Positions 29,401 to 37,916 of a DNA stretch of 64,000 nt are shown here, piece by piece. Both the position numbers and the translations under genes were made by a program. How positions within the stretch are numbered: position 1 is the stretch's first letter; every line of letters begins with the position of its first letter. Source of the stretch: Pseudomonas sp. W4I3 (GTDB lineage Bacteria > Pseudomonadota > Gammaproteobacteria > Pseudomonadales > Pseudomonadaceae); NCBI RefSeq assembly GCF_030816195.1, contig NZ_JAUSXS010000001.1, positions 5,231,501 to 5,295,500 on the forward strand. Reading direction: 5' to 3'. The notes beneath the pieces are model-generated. The model did no database searches. It was not told where the DNA came from and saw only the letters and a list, made by a program, of their open reading frames with translations.

Positions 29401-29524
29401 GCCCAACGTAGAAGCAACCCTCAATGCACAGTCAGCAATCCGTCGGGACCTCAGCTCCTGCGGAACTCATACTGCGTTGAGGCGAGCCCGTCGGAATTTC
29501 TTTAATCCGCGCTCTACGTTGGGC
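29401..29524. repeat. 124-bp structured element with perfect 12-bp inverted ends
   Basis: GCCCAACGTAGA (29401-29412) pairs perfectly with TCTACGTTGGGC (29513-29524). Inside, CCTCAATGC (from 29419) pairs with GCGTTGAGG (ending 29482) with one G-U pair, and CCGTCGG occurs twice in the same direction. It lies between the divergent deaminase and BRO-type genes, in the 346-bp gap 29215-29560. It could be a structured RNA, an old mobile-element remnant, or an attC-like site (the ends fit RYYYAAC and GTTRRRY). The rest of the gap shows no gene. Confidence 0.6.
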
Positions 29525-29560
29525 TCAAGCCCTGCCATAAAACACGTAGAGGTCATAGAA

Positions 29561-30140
29561 ATGCGTAGCCAATATTTGCTCGAGTCACCTGCCACCGAGA
29601 GGGTAGTAATACATGATTCATTCATTGCCACCGTCTTCACTCGTCATACTCATCTGCTACATGCCCTTCTTTTAGAAGGGCCAGCCTTGGTTTTGCGCTC
29701 GCGACCTTGGGCGCTTGATGGGCTGGTATTTAGATGGGCGAACGACTCGCAAGCTCGGTGAAGACCAACGAAAAACCTTGAAACTGCTGTTCCACGGTCA
29801 GCCGGAAGAAATGTTGATGATTAGCGAATCCGGCGCCTATGCGTTGCTGATCTATCACTACGTACCGGGAAACCGCCTATTACTTAACCGGCTGACTCAT
29901 GAAGTTGTTCCGACATTGCGTGACCAGCGCCAGACACGATCAATGGAACGGCCGTTGTTGAGCATGCTGGATTGGCCAGAGATGTCGTTGAACCTGCTGC
30001 ATTGGCAGGATGAGGGTTGGATACGTCTTCGAGACATGCCTTATGTTTTGGTAAATCGAACCTATCGGAGAGAGCTAGGAAAGGCGCCGTGGTGGCGTAA
30101 GCTCGCACAACCTTTCCGTATCAAGCAGCGAATTTGTTGA
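29561..30140 (+). pseudogene. BRO-N / phage-antirepressor-like protein, frameshifted
   Basis: Two overlapping frames together make one protein of about 190 residues. The first (from the ATG at 29561, AGAGG upstream) reads MRSQYLLESP...LLHALLLEGPALV. The second continues DLGRLMGWYLDGRTTRKLGE, ESGAYALLIYHYVPGNRLL and ERPLLSMLDW. Removing one T from TTTT at 29691-29694 joins them as ALV-CARDLGRLMGWYLDG, which matches the usual W-F-x-A-R-D-L-G-R pattern of BRO-N domains. So a one-base insertion has broken the gene, or the T count is a sequencing error. Such proteins are antirepressor-like DNA-binding proteins of phage origin. It is next to the deaminase and HNH genes. Confidence 0.75.
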
Positions 30141-30211
30141 CCAGCGCGACTGTCGACTCCTACCCACCTGTAGGAAATTTCGTAGACGCCATAATGGCTA
30201 CTCAGTATCGT

Positions 30212-30232
30212 CCGAGGGTTTTCTACCCTCGG
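30212..30232 (+). promoter_or_regulatory. Hairpin directly before the HNH gene
   Basis: CCGAGGGT and ACCCTCGG form an 8-bp stem with a 5-base loop, ending 7 bases before the ATG of the HNH gene. It takes the place where a ribosome site should be, and none is seen. It may end transcription from upstream or control translation. Confidence 0.5.
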
Positions 30233-30239
30233 CGACTGT

Positions 30240-30956
30240 ATGGATACGCAAAAAGGTAATACTGGATGGAGCGACGAGGAGCTTGAAGCTTCCGTCGATA
30301 CTTATCTCAAAATTTTGAAGCAGGAGGAAACTGGTCAGCCGTACAAAAAGTCAATCGAACACGAGCTTTTACGTGCCGGTGCGCTGTCCGCTAGGTCCTC
30401 AGCGTCAGTCGACTATCGCATGCGCAATATTTCCGCCGTATTCGAGACGCTGAATCAGAAACCGATTGCTGGTTACACAGCTGCAAATAATGTGGGCTCT
30501 AGAATCGTCTCTCGTATCGTCCGAATACTTGCGCAACGAGGCGTCGTTGAATCTCAAGACAACGCCCCAACGTTTGATGAAGAGTTACTCGAGCGGCGTG
30601 CAGTGAAGCTTCAAAGCAAACCTATCAAGACCAAACCCGAAGGCATCACTACGCCGCAACAAGTCAGTACCTCCAGCACGTCTTACGTACGCGATCCGGA
30701 AGTGCGGGCTTGGGTACGTCAGCGGGCAGCAGGTGTTTGTGAGGGCTGTGGCCTACATGCACCGTTCACGCTAGACAACGGTCAGCCATTTCTTGAAGTA
30801 CATCACGTCAAGCACCTGGCCCAGAAGGGTTCGGATCGCATCACCAATGCTGTAGCCTTGTGCCCCAATTGCCATCAGCGTTGTCACCGTTCCAGTGATC
30901 GGGACGCTTTCACCGAAGGGCTTTACGCCAACATCGGCAGATTGGCACGGGAGTAG
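30240..30956 (+). CDS. HNH endonuclease (McrA-like)
   Basis: The 238-residue protein has an N-terminal helical domain (WSDEELEASVDTYLKIL, then YRMRNISAVFE) common to a group of bacterial HNH proteins and thought to read DNA. A linker rich in Lys, Pro and Ser/Thr follows, and then the HNH domain: CEGCG, the catalytic LEVHHVKHLAQKGSD, then CPNCHQRCH. The two Cys pairs bind a structural zinc. McrA-type enzymes cut modified DNA of phages, so the gene fits the neighbouring anti-phage deaminase. Specificity cannot be told from sequence. There is no ribosome site before the ATG. The GC content is intermediate between the deaminase gene and the core genes. Confidence 0.87.
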   Translation: MDTQKGNTGWSDEELEASVDTYLKILKQEETGQPYKKSIEHELLRAGALSARSSASVDYRMRNISAVFETLNQKPIAGYTAANNVGSRIVSRIVRILAQRGVVESQDNAPTFDEELLERRAVKLQSKPIKTKPEGITTPQQVSTSSTSYVRDPEVRAWVRQRAAGVCEGCGLHAPFTLDNGQPFLEVHHVKHLAQKGSDRITNAVALCPNCHQRCHRSSDRDAFTEGLYANIGRLARE

Positions 30957-31014
30957 ACTCCTGCTGTCACACCTGATGCACGTTTAAAACTATTAGACAG
31001 GACCGAGGCCAACC

Positions 31015-31674
31015 GTGAACCCAGACATGCTCGAAGCCGGCCCCGTAGACGCCAAAGTACTTTCCGTCTTTGACTTCGACGGCACCCTCACCCACCACGA
31101 CAGTTTCGTGCCCTTCCTCAAGTTTGCCTTTGGCCCTGGCGCGTTCTATGGCCGGATGGTGAAGCTGGCCGTGCCTGGGTTGCGCTTTTTGCTGCAGCAG
31201 ATCAGCCGGGATGAGTTGAAGGCGCAGTTGATCCGCACCTTTATGACCGGGGTGGAAAAAGCGTGGGTGCAGCAGAAGGCCGAGGAGTATTGCCAGCGCA
31301 ATTGGGCGCGCTTGATGCGCCCGGCGGGCGTGTTGTCGGTGGAGCAGGAGTTGGGTTCGGGGGCGGTGGTGACGCTGTGTTCGGCGTCGCCGGCGCTGGT
31401 GCTGCAGCCGTTTGCCGATCGGCTGGGGATCAAGTTGATTGGGACTGAGCTTGAGGTGGTCGACGGGGTGTTGACCGGCAAGCTCACCGGGAATAACTGC
31501 CGGTGCGAGAACAAGGTGCTGCGGCTTGAGGCGGTGTATGGGGACCTGGGGGAGTATCGGCTGCGGGCCTGGGGCGATACGCGCGGGGATCGGGAGTTAT
31601 TGGCGGCGGCGCAGGATGCGCATTTTCGGCACTTTCATGCGAAGAAGAAAAGGCGGGCTCGGTTGCAGCGGTGA
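31015..31674 (+). CDS. HAD-IB family phosphatase (SerB/CicA-like)
   Basis: The GTG start at 31015 has GAGG 6 bases upstream and gives 219 residues; an ATG four codons later is the alternative. HAD motifs are complete: motif I VFDFDGTLTHHDSF (nucleophile Asp), motif II TLCSASPALVLQPFA, a lysine in CRCENKVLRLEAVY, and motif III AWGDTRGDRELL. A helical cap of about 80 residues lies between motifs I and II. It belongs to the HAD-IB branch that includes phosphoserine phosphatase and phosphatidylglycerophosphatase C. The basic tail (AKKKRRARLQR) is unusual. The substrate is unknown. It looks like core sequence bordering the accessory region. Confidence 0.85.
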   Translation: MNPDMLEAGPVDAKVLSVFDFDGTLTHHDSFVPFLKFAFGPGAFYGRMVKLAVPGLRFLLQQISRDELKAQLIRTFMTGVEKAWVQQKAEEYCQRNWARLMRPAGVLSVEQELGSGAVVTLCSASPALVLQPFADRLGIKLIGTELEVVDGVLTGKLTGNNCRCENKVLRLEAVYGDLGEYRLRAWGDTRGDRELLAAAQDAHFRHFHAKKKRRARLQR

Positions 31675-31698
31675 TGCGGGGCATTGGGATCGGGGAAC

Positions 31699-31755
31699 AC
31701 CGAGTCGATCCCATCGCTGCCTCGCTGGGGCTCGAGAGCCCCCCCAAATTGATCT
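31699..31755. repeat. Imperfect direct repeat left of the Fic gene
   Basis: This 57-bp stretch starting ACCGAGTCGATCCC matches 33516-33571 at about 80% of positions by eye. Both copies share CGAGTCGATCCC, GCCTCGCT, GCTCGA and TTGATCT. The two copies bracket the Fic gene. Confidence 0.65.
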
Positions 31756-31792
31756 GCGCCAAGCGCGATAGCGCGTCCGACGGCAGTCTCGA

Positions 31793-33337
31793 TCACTCGT
31801 CGCCGCTATCCGAATCTCGTTCTTCAAACGCAGATCGCACTGCTTCCACAACCCGTTCGGCCAAGGGAGCGACGTCCAGCTGCGGATAGGCTTTCTTCAA
31901 TTTCCCCGATACCTGCCAGCCATTTTCCTTTAGAGAGCGAATGACGCGGTTTGCGTCCTGGTCCGGCATTTCCAGCACCTCTTTGAGCCGCTTCTGGGCG
32001 CGCTGAAAAATGACCAACAAGCGCGCTTCATCAGCCATTTCTGTACGAACCGTATGCGCCACAACCTGCGCCGTATAAAGGACATGCTCAGTCAAATCGG
32101 GATAGCGCCACGCAAATTGCGCGTCCTCGTAATCGTCGAAGACCAGGTTGCTGCGAGTGCCATCCTCGTAGACCGTAAGTTCGCCAAACCGATAGGACGC
32201 GGCGTAGCGTTGCATGAATGGGCGCGAAAACATCTCAAGCGTCCGATCATAACGCGCCCGGAAATCAATCGAACTGGTGATCGTGGCTGATACCGGCAGG
32301 ATCACGCCATCAGGCACCGCCTTATCTCGGATCAAGGTATCGTTGATCAGAAAGCGATGGATCCGACCATTACCGTCCCGCATGGGGTGGATATACACAA
32401 AAGCGAAAGCGATTGCCGCTGCCCGGGCCAACGGCTCGGCTCCCCGCGTGGCCAACTCAAATGTTTTCAAGCCCTCGAGCAATTGCGTCAGCCCCTCAAA
32501 TGGCGGCGCAATGTAATGCACAATGTCCTCGCGCATCGTCGCCTGCCCCACGAAGATTGGCGAGCGGCGCAAGCCCAACCCGAGTGCTTCCTCACCCAAG
32601 ATTCCGGCTTGCAACCTGTGCAGGGCTTCGCTGCTCAACGGATCCTCGATATGGCCACAGTACTTGGCGATTACATGGGCAAACCGCTGGATCCTGTCGG
32701 TTTTGTCTGCCTCTCTCTCGATCAGAAAGCTGGCACGCGACTCTTTGAACGTCAGCCAGCTGGCCGTACGCATCAGCATATCGGGGCCAAAGGATTGGTT
32801 CAGCTCGAGCAGTGCCGCGCTCAGATCAAACTGCAGCGCCTCTTGCACGGCTTCGGTACGACGGACCAAGGGGCAGAACGCTGGCACACCCGGAAGGTTA
32901 TCGTTAATGCGCCAGCGCCGTATCCGTAATGGCTCAACGCGGGTCAGGTAATGCTGGGCCGAAACAGCATCGACATAGCCGCCATTAACGACATCGGGCA
33001 CATCAAGATGCCGTCCGGTCAGCCACTCGTAAAGGAATCCGGTACGGCGGGCATATTGACCAAAGGGCGTTTTTCGGCACCAGGCTTCGACTGGCTCAGG
33101 GCCAGCGGCGGCAAACAGGCGTGCGAGGAATTCGAGGTGGATTTCTTCGTACTTGAGTCCAAACTCGAAATGGCCTGCAAAGTCGTCTGACGGTTGGTAG
33201 CTGGCAGGATACTTGCGTTCAACCCGTCCATTGCTCTCGTGGCTCATGCGGGTCGTGCCAATGACCGATTCGACGCGTAGAGGCTGCGCAAGCGCGATAC
33301 GGTAGCGGTCCGCGAGCACCCTGAAACCTACTTGCAT
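31793..33337 (-). CDS. Fic-domain protein (probable AMP-transferase)
   Basis: The 514-residue protein carries the Fic active site HPMRDGNGRIHR (317-328, matching HxFx[DE]GNGRxxR with Met for Phe). Such enzymes transfer AMP or other nucleotide groups to Ser, Thr or Tyr of targets. An SFLIER segment at 203-208 may be the self-inhibiting helix ([ST]xxxE[GN]), with Arg in place of Gly/Asn. A C-terminal winged-helix-like part follows (NRVIRSLKENGWQVSGKLKKAYPQL). No antitoxin gene is adjacent, so it is likely a self-inhibited class II Fic protein. AGGGGA lies 7 bases before the ATG. It is flanked by imperfect direct repeats, which suggests it can be gained or lost as a unit. Confidence 0.87.
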   Translation of the reverse strand: MQVGFRVLADRYRIALAQPLRVESVIGTTRMSHESNGRVERKYPASYQPSDDFAGHFEFGLKYEEIHLEFLARLFAAAGPEPVEAWCRKTPFGQYARRTGFLYEWLTGRHLDVPDVVNGGYVDAVSAQHYLTRVEPLRIRRWRINDNLPGVPAFCPLVRRTEAVQEALQFDLSAALLELNQSFGPDMLMRTASWLTFKESRASFLIEREADKTDRIQRFAHVIAKYCGHIEDPLSSEALHRLQAGILGEEALGLGLRRSPIFVGQATMREDIVHYIAPPFEGLTQLLEGLKTFELATRGAEPLARAAAIAFAFVYIHPMRDGNGRIHRFLINDTLIRDKAVPDGVILPVSATITSSIDFRARYDRTLEMFSRPFMQRYAASYRFGELTVYEDGTRSNLVFDDYEDAQFAWRYPDLTEHVLYTAQVVAHTVRTEMADEARLLVIFQRAQKRLKEVLEMPDQDANRVIRSLKENGWQVSGKLKKAYPQLDVAPLAERVVEAVRSAFEERDSDSGDE

Positions 33338-33515
33338 TGTCGAATCCCCTAACGAGAACTAAAAAACGATAACTATTGGAGGATATTAGGCGAAAACGTT
33401 AATTTTGCGTTCACGAAAAGCTAATACGCACCCAAATTTGTTAATAAATCCAATTTTTCGATAAAAACGCTAACGAAGCTGGAGATGCGATACGGGTTTA
33501 TGGGTTCAACAGGAA

Positions 33516-33571
33516 ACCGAGTCGATCCCTTCGGAGCCTCGCTAAAGCTCGACACCTCCCACATTTGATCT
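33516..33571. repeat. Imperfect direct repeat right of the Fic gene
   Basis: This is the second copy of the repeat at 31699-31755, in the same orientation, between the Fic start and the end of the next LysR gene. Confidence 0.65.
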
Positions 33572-33581
33572 TTGGCGGGGC

Positions 33582-34541
33582 TTAGAGCGGCGTCTTTAGG
33601 TTTACGCCCAGGGCGGTGGCGAAGGCTTTTACCATCGGGCTTCTTGGGGCGTTGTGGCGCAGGATCAGGTTGAACGCGGTGTTCAGGTGCACGTGCTCCG
33701 GGCACAGTGCGCGCAGGCGCCCTTCCCTTACCAGCGGCGCGGCGTAGTGTTCCGGCAGAAAGCCCAGGAAGCGGCCGGTGAGGATCAGGATAGCGACGGC
33801 TTCAACCTGGGAGGCTGAGGCGGACTGGCTGTCGTAGTGGACGAAGTTCGGCTTGTCGCGGTGGATCGCGTAGCGATGGTTGACCACTTCGTATCGGCGC
33901 AATACCTGCGGAGTGATGTCGTTCGCATTGAACAGCGGATGTCCTACGGCGCAGTAGGCGTGGGCCTTTTCTTCGTAAAGGGGGAAGTAGTCGAACTCCT
34001 CGCGGCGTTGGTAGACGGGGACGATGCCGACGATCAAGCGACCTTCCACCACGCCGCGTTCAACTTCGTCCAACTGCGAGGCATACAGGCGCAATCTTAC
34101 TTTGGGTGACTGGCTATGTAAGTTGCCTAGCGCGGTGATCAGCGGGGAATTAACGTCGGAGACGGTGTTATCAATAACCCCCACACTAAGGTCACCAATA
34201 AGCTCATTCTGCGCCGAACTAAGCTTGTCGCGAAAACTGTCCACCGAGGTAAATAGCTCGATGGACGCTTGATACACCAACTTGCCTTCTTCGGTCAGCG
34301 CGAAGCCTTCCCGGCCGCGGGTGCACAGGCGCATGCCGATGCGAATTTCCAGGTCGGAGATCTGCTTGCTGATGGCCGCCAGGCCCACATTCAGTTCGTT
34401 TTGCGCCGCACTGAAACCGCCGGCTTCGACCACGGCCATGAATACCCGCAGCAATTTGAAGTCCAGCCCGCTCAGTTGCAGCGGTGGCCGGGTGCCGGGT
34501 TTTGGCGGCAGGTTTCCAGAAGTGGAAAGTGGGGTTTCCAT
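33582..34541 (-). CDS. LysR-family transcriptional regulator divergent from argH-like gene
   Basis: The 319-residue protein has an N-terminal winged HTH (LLRVFMAVVEAGGFSAAQNELNVGLAAISKQISDLE is the DNA-binding region, with only its core cited here by position, residues 30-65) and a C-terminal periplasmic-binding-type sensor domain. A 20-residue Pro-rich extension precedes the HTH. AGAGG lies upstream of the ATG. It is divergent from the argH paralogue and its ABC transporter with 193 bp between, the usual layout for a LysR regulator and its target. The effector is probably a substrate of that pathway (inference). Confidence 0.88.
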   Translation of the reverse strand: METPLSTSGNLPPKPGTRPPLQLSGLDFKLLRVFMAVVEAGGFSAAQNELNVGLAAISKQISDLEIRIGMRLCTRGREGFALTEEGKLVYQASIELFTSVDSFRDKLSSAQNELIGDLSVGVIDNTVSDVNSPLITALGNLHSQSPKVRLRLYASQLDEVERGVVEGRLIVGIVPVYQRREEFDYFPLYEEKAHAYCAVGHPLFNANDITPQVLRRYEVVNHRYAIHRDKPNFVHYDSQSASASQVEAVAILILTGRFLGFLPEHYAAPLVREGRLRALCPEHVHLNTAFNLILRHNAPRSPMVKAFATALGVNLKTPL

Positions 34542-34734
34542 AATGCGCGTTGACCTCTAGTGCCATATTCAACAGGCTTGAACCCAATCCTTGAACATAG
34601 CCAGGCGGCGATAATGAACATAAACATCCGCCCTTGGCAACCTTGAATACGGCGCGTCAGACGCCGGTTCTGGCGCGTTGAAATTTTGCTGTTACTGCCT
34701 CCGACTCTTCTAAAAACAAGCGTGAGGAATACCC

Positions 34735-36162
34735 ATGTCCCAGCCCACCGACCGCCTTTGGGGTGCTCGTTTCAAGACCGGTCCGTCTGCGGCGCTGGCC
34801 GCGTTGTCGCGTTGCCCTGAGCGCTACTTCCGCCTCACGCCCTACGACCTCGCCGGCTCTCGAGCCCATGCCCGTGAACTGCAGCGCGCCGGTTTGCTGG
34901 ATGAGTCCGAGACGTTACGCACGCTGGAAGCGCTGGACCGTATCGGTGAGGATTTCGCCGCCGGACGCCTGCATCCAACCCTGGATGACGAAGACGTACA
35001 CACCTTTATCGAACGCGTATTGACCGAGCGCCTGGGCGCCCTGGGCGGCAAGTTGCGCGCCGGGCGCTCGCGCAATGACCAGACGGCCAATGACCTGCGC
35101 CTGTTCCTGCGCGACCATGCGCGCACCATCACCACTGAGGTGTTGGGTTTGCAGCAGGCGTTGGTGGAACAGGCCGAGCAGCATATCGAGAGCATCTGCC
35201 CGGGCTTTACCCATCTGCAACAGGCGCAACCCATCGTGTTCGCCCATCATTTGCTCGCCCACGCCCAGTCGATGCTGCGCGATGTGCAGCGCCTGGTGGA
35301 TTGGGATGCGCGTACGGCGTTGTCGCCACTGGGCGCCGCAGCGATGGCCGGTTCGGCGATTGCGCGTCAGCCGCAGCATTCGGCCAAGGAAATGGGCTAC
35401 ACCGGGCCGTGCGAAAACTCTATCGATGCCGTCGCCAGCCGTGACCATGTGGCGGAGTTCCTGTTCGTGGCAGGGATGCTCGGCGTGAATATTTCACGGC
35501 TGTCCGAGGAATTTTGCCTGTGGTCATCGCGGCAATTTCGCTGGGTGGTGCTGGACGATGCCTACGCCACCGGCAGTTCGATCATGCCGCAGAAGAAGAA
35601 TCCGGACATTGCCGAACTGGCGCGGGGCAAGGCTGGGCGCTTGATCGGCAACCTGACCGGGTTGATGTCCACGCTCAAGTCGTTGCCGCTGTCGTACAAC
35701 CGCGATTTGAGCGAAGACAAACACAGCGTGCTGGACAGTGTGGATACCTTACTGCTGGTGCTGCCGGCGATGGCCGGGATGGTGGCGACCATGCGGGTGC
35801 AGGTGGATGAGCTGCGGCGTCAGGCGCCGATGGGGTTCACCTTGGCGACCGAGGTGGCGGATTGGTTGGCCACGCGGGGCGTGCCGTTCAAGGAGGCACA
35901 CGAGATTACCGGTGCGCTGGTACAGGCCTGTGAGAAGCATGAGATCGAGTTGTGGGAAGCCTCGCCGGCGATGTTGGCGCAGGTGGATGCTCGGTTGACG
36001 CCCGAGGTGCGCGACTGCCTGACTTTGGAAGCGGCGATTGCAGCGCGCAGTGGTTGGGGAGGTACTGCGCCGGAGCGGGTTCGGGAGCAGATTGGGCGGT
36101 TGAAGACCGCGTTGGCGGCTCAGCAGCGTTGGGCCGACAGTTACACCGGTTTCAGAATTTAA
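34735..36162 (+). CDS. Argininosuccinate lyase paralogue
   Basis: The 475-residue protein is of the fumarase/aspartase superfamily. It has the signature GSSIMPQKKNP (280-290, catalytic Ser in the mobile loop), the GFTHLQQAQP segment with His160, and AGRSRNDQTANDLR. It begins MSQPTDRLWGARF, like ArgH. The gene heads an operon with a polar amino-acid ABC transporter and is divergent from a LysR gene, so it may serve catabolism of an imported argininosuccinate-like or related compound rather than arginine synthesis (inference). A housekeeping argH should be elsewhere. GAGGAA precedes the ATG. Confidence 0.88.
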   Translation: MSQPTDRLWGARFKTGPSAALAALSRCPERYFRLTPYDLAGSRAHARELQRAGLLDESETLRTLEALDRIGEDFAAGRLHPTLDDEDVHTFIERVLTERLGALGGKLRAGRSRNDQTANDLRLFLRDHARTITTEVLGLQQALVEQAEQHIESICPGFTHLQQAQPIVFAHHLLAHAQSMLRDVQRLVDWDARTALSPLGAAAMAGSAIARQPQHSAKEMGYTGPCENSIDAVASRDHVAEFLFVAGMLGVNISRLSEEFCLWSSRQFRWVVLDDAYATGSSIMPQKKNPDIAELARGKAGRLIGNLTGLMSTLKSLPLSYNRDLSEDKHSVLDSVDTLLLVLPAMAGMVATMRVQVDELRRQAPMGFTLATEVADWLATRGVPFKEAHEITGALVQACEKHEIELWEASPAMLAQVDARLTPEVRDCLTLEAAIAARSGWGGTAPERVREQIGRLKTALAAQQRWADSYTGFRI

Positions 36163-36163
36163 A

Positions 36164-36194
36164 GATCATTCCCACGCTCTGCGTGGGAATGATC
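36164..36194. repeat. 31-bp palindrome of the GATCATTCCCACGC family
   Basis: GATCATTCCCACGC and its exact reverse complement are separated by TCT. The same motif in a longer form is at 55441. It lies between the argH-like stop codon and the permease gene, 29 bp before the permease ATG, so it is a transcribed hairpin within the operon. Confidence 0.8.
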
Positions 36195-36223
36195 AGCATC
36201 AAGAATAATTTTGGAGTAGCACC

Positions 36224-37102
36224 ATGAATCAAACCCCGGCCGAGCGCTTGGAAGCCGAGCGCAAGTTGTCCGAGAACCAGTTCGATATCACGCAGTACGA
36301 GCATGTGCCGCGTCGCTATTACGGGCGGATGTTTTTTGCCACATTGATCGTGATTGTGTTGGCGGCGCTGTTGCGCGCCTTCGCCAATGGCCAGATCGAA
36401 TGGTCCTACATCGGCCAGTTCCTCACGTCCGAGGCCATCCTTTGGGGCTTGGTGAATACCATCGTCATGTCGATCCTGGCGATGGCGCTGGGCGTGGTGA
36501 TTGGGGTGATCACAGCGATCATGCGCATGTCGGCCAACCCGATCCTGCGCTACGTGGCAATCACCTACACCTGGCTGTTTCGTGGCACGCCGCTGATTTT
36601 GCAGTTGCTGCTGTGGTTCAACCTGGCGCTGATTTTCCCGGTGATCGCCATTCCCGGTCTGTTCAGCATCGACACCGTGGACCTGATGACGCCGTTCGTG
36701 GCCGCCCTGCTGGGCCTGAGTATCAACCAGGGCGCTTACACCGCCGAGGTGGTGCGTGCCGGCCTGTTGTCGGTGGACACCGGCCAGTACGAAGCCGCCA
36801 AGTCCATCGGCATGCCGAGCCTGCAAGCACTGCGTAGGATCATTCTTCCGCAGGCCATGCGCGTGATCATTCCGCCTGTGGGCAACGAGTTCATCAGCAT
36901 GGTGAAAATGACCAGCCTGGCCAGCGTCATCCAGTACTCGGAGCTTTTGCACAACGCGCAAAACATCTACTACGCCAACGCCCGGGTGATGGAGCTGCTG
37001 ATTGTGGCGGGCATCTGGTACCTGGCAGTGGTGACTGTTCTTTCATTTGGTCAAAGCCGCCTCGAGCGTCGCTTTGCCCGCGGCGCCGGCAAGCGTTCGT
37101 AA
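36224..37102 (+). CDS. Polar amino-acid ABC transporter permease
   Basis: The 292-residue inner-membrane protein is of the HisM/GlnP family. A soluble N-terminal 40 residues (QFDITQYEHVPRRYYGRM) precede about six membrane helices. It has the YTWLFRGTPLILQLLLWFN segment and the EAA loop VDTGQYEAAKSIGMPSLQAL. A single permease is present, so the channel is probably a homodimer. GGAG lies upstream of the ATG. It is followed after 24 bp by its ATPase. Confidence 0.92.
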   Translation: MNQTPAERLEAERKLSENQFDITQYEHVPRRYYGRMFFATLIVIVLAALLRAFANGQIEWSYIGQFLTSEAILWGLVNTIVMSILAMALGVVIGVITAIMRMSANPILRYVAITYTWLFRGTPLILQLLLWFNLALIFPVIAIPGLFSIDTVDLMTPFVAALLGLSINQGAYTAEVVRAGLLSVDTGQYEAAKSIGMPSLQALRRIILPQAMRVIIPPVGNEFISMVKMTSLASVIQYSELLHNAQNIYYANARVMELLIVAGIWYLAVVTVLSFGQSRLERRFARGAGKRS

Positions 37103-37126
37103 GTCTGGGTTGAGGAGATTTGCCCC

Positions 37127-37891
37127 ATGAGAAGCATCGTCAAGGCCGTCAACCTGAACAAGTATTACGACCAGTATCACGCGCTACGTGACATCAATAT
37201 CGAGGTCGAGCAAGGCGAGGTGATGTGCATCATCGGGCCGTCCGGCTCGGGTAAAAGCACCCTGCTGCGCTGCGTCAACCAGCTGGAAAAAATCGACAAG
37301 GGTGGCCTGTGGGTCGACGGCGAACTGGTGGGTTACCGCGTGGTCGGCAACAAGCTGCACGAGATGAATGAAGCGCAGATTGCCCGTCAGCGCCTGGCCA
37401 CCGGCATGGTGTTTCAGCGCTTCAATTTGTTCCCGCACATGACCGTGTTGCAGAACATCATCGAAGGCCCGTGCCAGGTGCTCAAGCGCTCGCCCAAGGA
37501 GGCCATCGAAGACGCAGTGGAACTGCTGGCCCGCGTGGGTTTGGCGGACAAGCGCAATGCCTACCCGGTGGAATTGTCCGGCGGGCAACAGCAGCGCGTG
37601 GCGATCGCCCGTGCGCTGGCGATGCGCCCCAAGCTGATGTTGTTCGACGAACCCACGTCAGCCCTCGACCCGGAGCTGGTAGGAGAAGTGCTGTCGGTGA
37701 TGCGCGATTTGGCCACCACCGGCATGACCATGATCGTGGTCACCCATGAATTGGGCTTCGCTCGCGAAGTGTCCAACCGCATGGTGTTTATGGATGCCGG
37801 CCAGATTGTGGAAGCCGGCAGCCCGGAAGAAATTCTAATAAGCCCACAAAACCCGCGTACCCAAAGCTTCATTTCTGCCGTTCGCACTTAA
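37127..37891 (+). CDS. Polar amino-acid ABC transporter ATP-binding protein
   Basis: The 254-residue ATPase has Walker A GPSGSGKST, Q-loop VFQRFNLFPHMT, signature LSGGQQQRVAIARALA, Walker B LMLFDEPTSALD and H-loop VVVTHELGFA. It is of the HisP/GlnQ type. It lies between the permease and the binding-protein gene in one operon, with a GAGGAG ribosome site. Confidence 0.94.
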   Translation: MRSIVKAVNLNKYYDQYHALRDINIEVEQGEVMCIIGPSGSGKSTLLRCVNQLEKIDKGGLWVDGELVGYRVVGNKLHEMNEAQIARQRLATGMVFQRFNLFPHMTVLQNIIEGPCQVLKRSPKEAIEDAVELLARVGLADKRNAYPVELSGGQQQRVAIARALAMRPKLMLFDEPTSALDPELVGEVLSVMRDLATTGMTMIVVTHELGFAREVSNRMVFMDAGQIVEAGSPEEILISPQNPRTQSFISAVRT

Positions 37892-37916
37892 CTAAAAAAC
37901 TAACGAGAACGCCCCC

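Noticed and set aside
29401..29524. Retron msr-msd or CRISPR-like element
   Set aside because: Inverted ends resemble retron a1/a2 arms, but there is no reverse transcriptase gene nearby, and there are no regular spacer repeats.
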